The notes beneath the pieces were generated by a model, which had not been told where the DNA came from, made no database searches, and saw only the letters and a list, made by a program, of their open reading frames with translations. Position numbers and translations under genes: made by a program. From assembly GCA_934777435.1 (NCBI GenBank), contig CAKVNK010000002.1, positions 186,001-250,000 on the forward strand: a stretch of DNA of 64,000 nt, in the 5' to 3' direction. Of the stretch, positions 36,801 through 43,920 are shown piece by piece (position 1 is the first letter of the stretch; the number at the start of each line of letters is the position of its first letter). The DNA is from an uncultured Clostridia bacterium (lineage in GTDB: Bacteria; Bacillota; Clostridia; Christensenellales; UBA1242).

Positions 36801-39800
36801 GTTTGAAGTTGATAATGTGTATCGTGTTTATTTTAAAGATGTATCTAATTTAAATCTTATTGAAGATTGTGAGTATATTGCCGTTAATGATAGTGATGAT
36901 GGTAATGAATCTATCTTTGGTGGGAATAGAAATGATGCTTACTCTGTTACATACAGAACATATTGGAATTTTGCCGCATCGTCTGATTGTTATGGCAGTT
37001 TGCCAAACTATGCTATCACAACGACACAAGTGCCAGCGACAGATTACTTTGCATCGTTGTTCAAGGTACAAGTAGATAGGTATGAAAGTAATATAGACGA
37101 AACGCAAGTTTCAGTTGAAACATTACGAAAGTTCCATTTACGCACTGTGTACAATGGGGCGAATGGAAGATATATTTGGGTGGCAAATAACCACACTATT
37201 GGAGATTTAGCATTTGCCAAAGATTACTATGAAAACATAGCATTCAGGTTTAATGGTGTTAATGGTGCATATGCATTAACAACAAGTAAATACAGAGGAA
37301 CATTTGTTCCACATTCAGACTATTTAATTAATGACCCCGCAGGTTTACAGTTTAAAACACAAAACGTTAAGTCAATAAGAAACACAAGTTGGACAATAGA
37401 TATGGACGTAAACCACATAGGTGAAGAACCAACACTTGTGCCAATATATTTCAGAGAGTCGTACAAACTCAATTTGAATTACTATTACAAAGCAGGTACA
37501 TATGAATACAATGGCTTTGTTGGATACTTAAATGTAGTAGTTACCGACAACGCTGCAGAAACAAGTTCAACAGGTGGCAATGGTAAATATTTGGTATACT
37601 ACAACAGCAATAAGTCAAAATGTGTAATATACAAGTATGACACAACATCAGATACAAAACGATATAAATTAAGTTTATGGTTTGATGAATTAACAGAAGA
37701 TAAAATAGTAGATTGTATAGTAATCTACCGTGGTTGTGATGTAACCATAGAAGCCATAGACCAAAGCAAAGTATTAGATTTGAACAAAGAAAACAGTTTC
37801 TATGACCCAATGATAGGTTACAGATACACTGGAGAATTGAGTGGTAGAGTAGCGGGTGTTGAAAAGACATCATTAGATAGTTATGGATACACAATTCCAT
37901 TTAACACAAACACAGAAGTAGGACAAGTAACCACAATTAATGGCTTATTTAGTGACGCGGAGCCAGTATATGTAAATGCTGGTGACTATATTAGTTTAAG
38001 CATATACTTTGCCCCTATTAACTATGACACAACCATAGCGATGACAGATACAAATGCTGGTCAGGTGCAGATTTCACGATTGGGCAACAGCAATGTCATA
38101 ACAACAAGCCAACCATACAAGTTAACAAACTTGCAAAGGGGTAGTGTTGCCGAGTTCTTCTATTACGCCTATGCAGGATATGGGTTAATGGAAGAAGATT
38201 TCACCATATCCAATAATTGGATAAAGAGTTTAGATATGTCTGGTAACGAGATAGCAAGGCAAACAGATAGAGAGAAGCAGACATACAAACTTAATTTAAG
38301 TGGTGCGTGGTTAAGGATATACTTATACAAAGATGGTACATATTCAGTAGATGCATCACAAACATTAGGTCAGATAGATGTAAACATAAAGATGTTAGAG
38401 TTTGATATTTACACTAGCATCATAGATAAATATACAACTAAACTTGAAACTCAATGGGCAGAGAAAGGTTGGAAATTAGATAATCAATTTATATGGGAAT
38501 TGCCAGTAACAGAGTTAAAAACTTATGACGGAAATACCATATATGCATATTACCATAACGACAAGTATTATGCATTGTTAAGCAGTTGGGCAAACCAACC
38601 AAGAACACCAACCACAAGAACATTGTTGGCAGATAATTACACTTTCTTGCTTGAAGATAAGCCAGTTAATACATACAACATAACCACAGATATATTGTTT
38701 AATATGGTGTTAACAGAACGTGGCATCATAGTACCTGAAGAAAACAGGTATATGTACTTCAATCTTGAAGTGGTAGAGATGTACAAATTGAGTTTGGCAA
38801 TAGTTGTAGGTGTTAATGATACCAACTGTTCAACCAGAACATTAACAATATCTAACACAGATAACAATACAGTAACACTTACAGCAGGCAGTGAATATAT
38901 TGCATCACAAACCATGCCATATATCTACACATACCGTTGGTTGGAAAATGACTTAACGGCAACATTTGTAGATAAATATTATACAGGTGTAACATTTACA
39001 GCAACAGAAGGTGATGTTGTTCAACCAATAACTTCACCAATGCAAGCGACATCGGATATGGTTATATATGCAAACTTCACACCAGTTCAGTTGCTGGTAG
39101 ATTTAACCTTTAATTACAATGGAACAAAGGTAATACAAAATCCAACAACAAGTGCGGTAGACAAAGCCAAGATAGCGGAATACTTTACATCATGGCAGAT
39201 GACAACAAAATCTGGAGTGCAAAACAACATAACCAACAGCACAGAGACAGGTAAAGTTGTAGCAAATGATACTATTGCGATGGCATATACATTGAAGCCA
39301 ATATACAATGTAACCATAAAGGTAAACAACAGTGCATCAAGGTTAATCTACGATACAACCACAGGCAGTTACAAAGCAGTGGTTTCAACAGACGACTATA
39401 TTTCAGGTAAAGTGGAGATAGTTGTAGATATTGTGGATAAGAAGCAAGGACAACTTAACTTAAAAGTAGATAAAGACAATTCAAATGGAGCAGTGTTCCA
39501 TACCCAAGAAGCAGAGACAATGGAAACATTTGCGGACTTGTGGATAAATGGGATAAACTATGGTAAAACAGGTTCATTTATGTCTGGTTACACAGTAAAG
39601 ATTAAGTTAAATTCAATACCAACAGGTTACAAATATGTAGGTGTAAAGAAAGACCATGGCAATGTAGATACAAGATACAAATTGACAGGTAACGAGATAG
39701 AGATAACAGACGGCAAAGTGCCAGAAGGTATGTTAGAAGATGACTATGTAACATTGATAGCTGGCACATACTATGCAGTGTTTGAGAAAGAGTTAATTTC

Positions 39801-40881
39801 AACCGAGATGATATTAACAGCAAGAAACAAAAACAACTATGGCTACCAAACAAATGGCTTGCAAGCGGTATGGAGAAATGGGCATTTGGCGGTGTTAAAA
39901 GAAAGTTCAGTGCAAGACACATTAAACTTCTACCGTAATGCAGAATTAGCAGATGAAGAACTTGTAACGTATTACTATATGGATAAGACAGGTAGACATG
40001 ACATCACTGGCACAAGTTTAACCATAACCAGTGAAATGCTGGAAAATATCCAACCATTGGCAAACGGAAGCAAATTGTTAAAGATATATGTAGAGAGTAA
40101 CTTAAAGTTTAACTTAACATTTACAGTAGAAGAAGAAAGTTTGCAATACTTGGAAAAGATAGAAGTGGATGGAAAGACATTAAGTTCAGTAAACAACATA
40201 TTCAGCACAGCGTATAGCCTAGAGAACACCAGTGTAACATACAGCATAAGCAGTAAGTTACCGGATAAATACAAGATAACCATAACAGGAGATGCAACAG
40301 GCACAGGCAGTGAGATAAGCCAAAGCATAACACTTGTGACCAACCGAAAGATAACAGTAAAGATAACCAAGAATAGTTATGGGTTAACGGTAGACGAGAA
40401 GTTGTATGCGGACATAGTTGAATTGAACAACAATGCACCTGAAACATTAACAGGGGACGATGTGCTTAATCCAAGCATAAACGGAGATAAGGTTGGCTAT
40501 GTATACAACAGTAATCCAACATATGTAGACATAGTGACAGTTGCAGGTGAAGGTAATGATAAGAAGCAATTAACATCGATAAGGTTTGAAGACGAGAAGT
40601 TAAGTTTTGAATTAACCTTAGATATATCTAGCGAAGCATATATCTCAAGCATAACGGCCAAGAAAGCGGACGGCGGAGAGATAAGCAAAGCGGACATAAA
40701 GATAAGCCCAGATAAAGAAAACGTAAATATGTATAGCGTAAGCATAACCGTTGACGGGGAAACTTATACTTACACATTTAAAAAGTTGGATACTGGTGCT
40801 ATCCAATTTGGATTTATTGGTTTAAGCAATGCAAGGTTAACATTGACTTACACAATCTATAAACTGATATCTATAAGTTAG
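33895..40881 (+). CDS. Giant secreted surface protein 2
   Basis: 2,328 residues, paralogue of the preceding gene. Signal peptide with hydrophobic core about 13-35 and cleavage near AAA at 40-42. The N-terminal half (to about 1065) is only moderately similar to giant 1 but keeps its order of blocks (YLFKGWSATEG, FNGWLLDVTSL, MPIVPNWSSEYNLSVSNP, FASWTQGDFVL). Residues about 1066-2240 are identical to giant 1, and the last 90 residues differ again. B-repeat-like, no sortase motif. Probably a cell-surface or secreted adhesin that shares a common stalk with giant 1 but has a different head. Confidence 0.85.
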   Translation: MIYQKNKSKLRVSTILLAVIVLFVASLCTFGFNVLQNSDAAAVSWQINYIFHLGSAPYWYGNEIETMSTSRITMIDGPYAFSPNDANNKSKIGKGYLFKGWSATEGSNRVDAQDGFKLNHPTSAKVLTLHYYAVWEKIEKFDSDDSVEISTKSIKITYSDKSEDYGGNREVVVTLSGKVENDSTTDNRLKFYKNTLGWSIDQTAGSSGSTWYLAPKVVDGTLYNNGLPVLRSFTSWTTLRFAIRYTHIDSQVYTVNVASVDVPSLNSDLTNGITNYLAGKSNSNSVVVYGKKFSVAKAIDAGGLNAKINNYIKKNFTYTYEYGTIYVNFVGINDTKNDQIFTKYDLMFKAPINISTNVNKGAFWYYGASTASLAASKSANGTASDLKYKVYADTNITYNNSTANNRFEFNTVTRENGQTVSKKIYVVYRIQDGYSCENIVSNTQNYLYRYPTTNLSSKTWTISANETITSEYSLMYYSLTVGYTVQGSSVNVASQDESGTVKIVKSTSYQPNGGKTSYQDVSYTYDNSQSIFSVEGYELPTTAADLQSIFGGDYDRLLGTNGGGTKRTFNGWLLDVTSLEALGYQLDNNLSGNGTVYYRKSSQWVKFDVGNKITTLNGSRSIYLSLTKVYGYGDFLFGQNSNINNGYCWGTNNNKGFEPASFIMPIVPNWSSEYNLSVSNPKSSVVVDNANTTKTISGVLLGSLNGVYDGCTFKVTSNTNIDFVYSKGTAFYQSDNIKSSSLYNTAGQYGLFNYGHDIIGYQITFKYGGKTFYPYYCKVAGEYSKQWRPLYYNSSDGNYYSDTYNADGSISSKVYPVSQINNQIYMSLNDFKKVFWNTETDVSTNMRELIYCFASWTQGDFVLQGTTFVVSPVWRKADICITEATANQFGSASKIDTVTTSIGNQYNIPFGDSASAGKSIAYYKTKSNKIVVANQNGYSGNVTWNYYNHSIFDYDYNLTNNQYIIELKKFEVDNVYRVYFKDVSNLNLIEDCEYIAVNDSDDGNESIFGGNRNDAYSVTYRTYWNFAASSDCYGSLPNYAITTTQVPATDYFASLFKVQVDRYESNIDETQVSVETLRKFHLRTVYNGANGRYIWVANNHTIGDLAFAKDYYENIAFRFNGVNGAYALTTSKYRGTFVPHSDYLINDPAGLQFKTQNVKSIRNTSWTIDMDVNHIGEEPTLVPIYFRESYKLNLNYYYKAGTYEYNGFVGYLNVVVTDNAAETSSTGGNGKYLVYYNSNKSKCVIYKYDTTSDTKRYKLSLWFDELTEDKIVDCIVIYRGCDVTIEAIDQSKVLDLNKENSFYDPMIGYRYTGELSGRVAGVEKTSLDSYGYTIPFNTNTEVGQVTTINGLFSDAEPVYVNAGDYISLSIYFAPINYDTTIAMTDTNAGQVQISRLGNSNVITTSQPYKLTNLQRGSVAEFFYYAYAGYGLMEEDFTISNNWIKSLDMSGNEIARQTDREKQTYKLNLSGAWLRIYLYKDGTYSVDASQTLGQIDVNIKMLEFDIYTSIIDKYTTKLETQWAEKGWKLDNQFIWELPVTELKTYDGNTIYAYYHNDKYYALLSSWANQPRTPTTRTLLADNYTFLLEDKPVNTYNITTDILFNMVLTERGIIVPEENRYMYFNLEVVEMYKLSLAIVVGVNDTNCSTRTLTISNTDNNTVTLTAGSEYIASQTMPYIYTYRWLENDLTATFVDKYYTGVTFTATEGDVVQPITSPMQATSDMVIYANFTPVQLLVDLTFNYNGTKVIQNPTTSAVDKAKIAEYFTSWQMTTKSGVQNNITNSTETGKVVANDTIAMAYTLKPIYNVTIKVNNSASRLIYDTTTGSYKAVVSTDDYISGKVEIVVDIVDKKQGQLNLKVDKDNSNGAVFHTQEAETMETFADLWINGINYGKTGSFMSGYTVKIKLNSIPTGYKYVGVKKDHGNVDTRYKLTGNEIEITDGKVPEGMLEDDYVTLIAGTYYAVFEKELISTEMILTARNKNNYGYQTNGLQAVWRNGHLAVLKESSVQDTLNFYRNAELADEELVTYYYMDKTGRHDITGTSLTITSEMLENIQPLANGSKLLKIYVESNLKFNLTFTVEEESLQYLEKIEVDGKTLSSVNNIFSTAYSLENTSVTYSISSKLPDKYKITITGDATGTGSEISQSITLVTNRKITVKITKNSYGLTVDEKLYADIVELNNNAPETLTGDDVLNPSINGDKVGYVYNSNPTYVDIVTVAGEGNDKKQLTSIRFEDEKLSFELTLDISSEAYISSITAKKADGGEISKADIKISPDKENVNMYSVSITVDGETYTYTFKKLDTGAIQFGFIGLSNARLTLTYTIYKLISIS
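37091..40614 (+). repeat. 3.5-kb direct repeat, copy 2
   Basis: See copy 1 at 29841-33364. Confidence 0.9.
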
Positions 40882-40896
40882 GCAAAACAAACAAAA

Positions 40897-40937
40897 TAAA
40901 AACACACTGAAATAATATAAAGTCAGTGTGTTTTTTT
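40897..40937 (+). terminator. Terminator of giant gene 2
   Basis: AAAAACACACTGA, loop, TCAGTGTGTTTTTTT. Confidence 0.9.
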
Positions 40938-41677
40938 CTATCTTTTCTAGCACTCTGTAGTTTCTGCGTTTGCTAAAAATATGTTGATTTATTATTGCTT
41001 AATGCCTAAAATGTGGCAATTTAACATTAAAATTTGCACTTAATTGATAGTTGTTTGCTTTAAACTGCTAATAAATTGCCGTTTTATACTCAAAGGCTGG
41101 CAGAATAGTGATTTTTGATGTTGTAAACTGCCAAATAAATGGCGGTTTTGACAAAAAGTGTCGTTTTTTGTTTGACTATCATTTTTTTTTGGTATAAGAT
41201 TGAAGTGTAAAGTATGTGATGTCGATTAATCATACTTTTGAGCAGAGGACAATTTATAATGTTTACATTAATAAATTGGCTTTTGCGAAAAAGTTGTTTA
41301 ATATGTTAAGTGAACGTAAGTGAACGCAACATATTAGGCAAGTTTATGCTTATTCATTTAAGCAAAAGGCAAACTTAATGTGGCAACACATTAGGATTGT
41401 TGGGGGTGAACCCCTACAAGTAAATTTGCAAATTTGTTTGTAGTGATACAAACTTTCGGCACTTGAATTGTACACACCAGGTGCTGAAAAGCAAAATGCT
41501 TTCGCGACATCGCAAAGGCATTTAGGTTCCTTTGGTATCAGCCAAAAGGGCAGTTTGGCAAACTAAAAATGCTAAAACGTTGAATTATTGCCTTAGTCGG
41601 AAAAGTGTAATGGTTTGACGTACGCTTTGGTAAAACAAAGCAAAACTTATTTAAAAAATTTAAAGGGGAAAATAAAA
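40938..41677 (+). other. 740-bp gene-free region upstream of the camelysin-like gene
   Basis: No convincing coding sequence. The first 220 bp look like plain AT-rich spacer. A promoter-like TTGACT (41172-41177), 17 bp, TAAGAT (41195-41200) is followed by a hairpin (AAAGTATG/CATACTTT) and the structured stretch listed separately. Confidence 0.6.
41207..41640 (+). ncRNA. Candidate structured RNA or long structured leader
   Basis: At least seven successive hairpins can be drawn: TAATATGTT/AACATATTA (41299-41336), AATGTG/CACATT (41377-41392), GGGG/CCCC (41403-41414), TTTCGGCAC/GTGCTGAAA (41454-41489), a 13-bp stem with one mismatch (41494-41523), CCTTTGG/CCAAAAGG (41529-41549) and AGTTT/AAACT (41552-41564). 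AGGCAA (41336-41341) can pair with TTGCCT near 41588-41593 to close the set. The stretch is less AT-rich than its surroundings. It is not a riboswitch I know. It may be an independent RNA or the 5' leader of the camelysin-like gene. Confidence 0.5.
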
Positions 41678-42319
41678 ATGACAAAAATGAAATCTAAAAA
41701 GATGTCAAAGTCAACATTTGCAATCATTATAATGGGAATTATTATGGTCGCTATGCTCGCTTTCGGCGGCACTTTCGCGTACTTTACTGCTAGTGCAAAA
41801 GCTGATAGCACAAAAGAATTAAAAACAGGTTATGTAAAATTGTCAGCCAACGGTGCTTTAGCAAGCGTTACAGCAACAAATATTATGCCTGGTGAAACTA
41901 TTCTTGCAGAAAATGCTATTAAACTTACAGTTGATACAACTGAAACTAAAGGTAATTATGTTGCAATTAAATTTGTTATAACAGCCAAAGATTCTTCTGG
42001 TGCTGCTATTACAGATTTATCAAAAGTTGGTTTAAACCTTACAACTGCACTTGGTGCAAATTGGATTGCTAGTGGTACTGATAACATTTATCTTTATGGC
42101 ACTGGTGATGCTGCAACTGTAGTTAAATCAGGTGAATTAAATGTAAATGCTGCTGCTTTAAAATTTGATGCAACAGATAACTGGACTCAAGGAGGAACAA
42201 GTTCAGACAACAAATTAATGGAAGCAACAATCACAATTTCAATGGAAGCACACTCAATTCAATCAACTGGTGTTGATGCTGCAACAGCTAAAACACAACT
42301 TGTAGGTTTGTTTGCTTAA
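41678..42319 (+). CDS. TasA/camelysin-like SipW-type surface protein, expressed copy
   Basis: 213 residues. The N-terminus has a basic region (MTKMKSKKMSKS), hydrophobic core IIIMGIIMVAMLAF and the junction GGTFAYFTA typical of TasA/CalY proteins processed by the signal peptidase SipW. These form extracellular fibres or act as surface proteases or adhesins. The rest is a beta-sandwich (KTGYVKLSANG, NYVAIKFVITAKD). Ribosome site AAAGGGG before 41678; earlier in-frame codons lie in the leader. Codons 17-38 fall in a perfect 66-bp inverted repeat shared with the oppositely oriented copy at 42648-43244. No sipW gene is in the window. Confidence 0.88.
   Translation: MTKMKSKKMSKSTFAIIIMGIIMVAMLAFGGTFAYFTASAKADSTKELKTGYVKLSANGALASVTATNIMPGETILAENAIKLTVDTTETKGNYVAIKFVITAKDSSGAAITDLSKVGLNLTTALGANWIASGTDNIYLYGTGDAATVVKSGELNVNAAALKFDATDNWTQGGTSSDNKLMEATITISMEAHSIQSTGVDAATAKTQLVGLFA
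41727..41792 (+). repeat. 66-bp inverted repeat, left arm
   Basis: Perfect inverted match to 43184-43249. It spans the end of the signal peptide (MGIIMVAMLAFGGTFAYFTA). About 44 percent G+C, using GTC, CTC, GGC and GCG codons that are rare in neighbouring genes. Confidence 0.95.
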
Positions 42320-42332
42320 TTACAATCAAATT

Positions 42333-42359
42333 AAAAAACACGCATTAGCGTGTTTTTTT
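42333..42359 (+). terminator. Terminator of the expressed copy
   Basis: AAAAAACACGC, ATTA, GCGTGTTTTTTT. The facing gene has the reverse-complement version at 42616-42645. Confidence 0.9.
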
Positions 42360-42615
42360 CATATTTATTGGGGGGGGATTTTCAATAATACCTATATATA
42401 TTATATATTAGAACAGCAAAACAACTTTTGCTGTTCTTTATATTAATATATGTATATGGTTGATTTTTCACCCAAAGTTTTTTTAAACAAAGTTGTTCAA
42501 TATTAATACGTTCATTTTAATTAATATATTTTAATCTCTGTATTTATGCTTGTTTAAGTTTAACAAGATTTAATCTCAACTCGCTTTCTAACAAACCAAA
42601 TTTCAATTTTTATGC
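42360..42615. other. Gap between the convergent pair
   Basis: No gene. Contains a run of eight G (42370-42377) and a 12-bp hairpin AGAACAGCAAAA/TTTTGCTGTTCT (42410-42437). Confidence 0.5.
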
Positions 42616-42645
42616 ACAAAAAAACACGCTAATGCGTGTTTTTTT
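42616..42645 (-). terminator. Terminator of the facing copy
   Basis: AAAAACACGC, TAAT, GCGTGTTTTT; T-run on the minus strand. Confidence 0.85.
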
Positions 42646-42647
42646 TA

Positions 42648-43244
42648 TTATTTATTGTCTATTGTAGCGGCTGCATAAGCTCCAGCAACATCTGTGCCGA
42701 AACCTTCATATTGAGCTGCAGATGAATCAATAGTTACTTTAATTGTTGCATCCATTAATGAACCTTTTAATGCTTCAGTACTTACACTATAACCATCAAA
42801 AGTAATGCTTGAACAAACATCTTTCGGTGTTGACGCTTCAGCACCTTCAATAACTGCATAGTAAACATCTGTTTGATCTGGTACAAGTTTCCAATCCGCA
42901 GCAACTGTTGGTGTTAATTTGTATTCGCCTTCTGCTTTTGGTTCTGCTGTAACCTTTTTCAATACTGCTGTATTATAGCCTTCACCTGTAGCTTTTGTAA
43001 TGTCTACAGAGAATTTAACAAATACATATGTTTTAACATTTGAATTTGATGTGATAGTAACTTTGTTTTCATCACCAACAAGTAATTCTTGTCCTGGAAC
43101 TACTTTTGTTGTCAAAGTGAAAGTGCTGTTTGCACCTAATTGAACTCTACCAGTTTGAACTTCTTTACTTTGTGCTGTTGTAGTAGCAGTAAAGTACGCG
43201 AAAGTGCCGCCGAAAGCGAGCATAGCGACCATAATAATTCCCAT
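42648..43244 (-). pseudogene. TasA/camelysin-like protein, apparently silent copy
   Basis: 198 codons from the first ATG, beginning MGIIMVAMLAFGGTFAYFTA, so the signal-peptide core and SipW junction are intact but the basic N-terminal 15 residues of the expressed copy are absent. An in-frame TGA lies six codons upstream. No ribosome site at normal distance (AAAGGTGA is about 18 nt away) and no clear promoter. The body (VQTGRVQLGANSTFTL, VPGQELLVGDENKVTITS) is homologous to but well diverged from the copy at 41678. It looks like a storage cassette that would be expressed after inversion across the 66-bp repeats. Alternatively it is a truncated duplicate. Confidence 0.7.
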
Positions 43245-43249
43245 TATAA
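43184..43249 (-). repeat. 66-bp inverted repeat, right arm
   Basis: Perfect inverted match to 41727-41792. Its outer edge abuts a long imperfect palindrome at 43251-43324. Confidence 0.95.
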
Positions 43250-43250
43250 C

Positions 43251-43324
43251 GCGGTTAATTCACCTTTTTGCTAATTTGCTAATCATAGATTACGCAAATA
43301 TGAGCCTTTCAGGTGATTAACCGC
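43251..43324. repeat. Long imperfect palindrome beside the inverted repeat
   Basis: Outer stem GCGGTTAATTCACCT (43251-43265) with AGGTGATTAACCGC (43311-43324); inner stem ATTTGCTAATC with GATTACGCAAAT (43274-43299). It could form a cruciform or RNA hairpin. Confidence 0.7.
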
Positions 43325-43656
43325 TTGCTATCAAGGGCGGAAACAATCTTTCCCCCTTGATGAATCCCCTTTGACTAAATAGGGCTATTGAAGTGTGAGA
43401 GCCAATCAGTGTAAGGACAAGTGTGTTCGTGGCGTTTATTAAGAGACAAACCAATTTTAACTTTGTTAAAATTCTTTTTCCCTTAATGAATCCCTTTTGG
43501 TTAAAGCGGATTATGAAGTGTGCTTCGAAGTCGGTGCGTGGAAGTCTATTGGGTGGCCGCCCGCTTGCTATCAAGGGTGGAAACAATCTTTCCCCCTTGA
43601 TGAATCCCCTTTGACTAAATAGGACTATTGAAGTGTGAAAGCAAATCAGTGTAAGG
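43321..43656. repeat. Array of ~120-bp repeats
   Basis: 43321-43416 and 43561-43656 are 96-bp copies with about four mismatches. A degenerate unit lies between (CCCTTAATGAATCCCTTTTG near 43480). Both good copies carry a 13-bp hairpin with one bulge (ATCAAGGG-GGAAA/TTTCC-CCCTTGAT, 43330-43361 in the first). Translations of this stretch look like non-protein noise, so I do not call genes. Confidence 0.75.
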
Positions 43657-43734
43657 CTGGGGTTGTCCCTTTTACGTGTAAACCTACTATGTAAGGCTTT
43701 GTAGGGGCTTCTAAAAAGTGGCCTGTTATTCCAT

Positions 43735-43816
43735 TTGTATATTATAAAATATACAAATATGTAATTGTATATTATAAAATATACAAATATGTAATTGTAG
43801 ATTGAAAAATATACAA
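43735..43816. repeat. 30-bp tandem repeat with internal palindrome
   Basis: Two perfect units and a degenerate third (starts 43735, 43765, 43795). Each unit contains TTGTATATT-ATAA-AATATACAA. No spacers, so not CRISPR. Could be operators or replication-type iterons; function unknown. Confidence 0.7.
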
Positions 43817-43920
43817 AAGCACCTTTAGGGCGTATGGTGGCTTGCTATTATGATTATTTACTTTGTAAAACACTGGATATTGCAATGCTTTTAAATTTTA
43901 TGTTTGTGTTAATTGTTTGA

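Noticed and set aside
26480..40881. Possibility that the duplicated giant genes are only an assembly error.
   Set aside because: Their N-terminal halves, promoters and last 90 codons differ in many places, so two genes are real; only the exact identity of the middle block needs long-read confirmation.
41280..41600. c-di-GMP riboswitch upstream of the surface gene.
   Set aside because: A CGCAAAG segment is present, but the conserved GGGACGCAAAGCC and tetraloop-receptor parts are not; kept only as an unassigned structured RNA.
43317..43586. 89-codon minus-strand open frame in the repeat array (contains FIKGERLFPPLIASG twice).
   Set aside because: It is a translation of the repeated non-coding units, has no ribosome site, and the repeat hairpins explain the sequence better than a protein does.
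43735..43816. CRISPR array.
   Set aside because: Units are directly adjacent without spacers and no cas genes are present.
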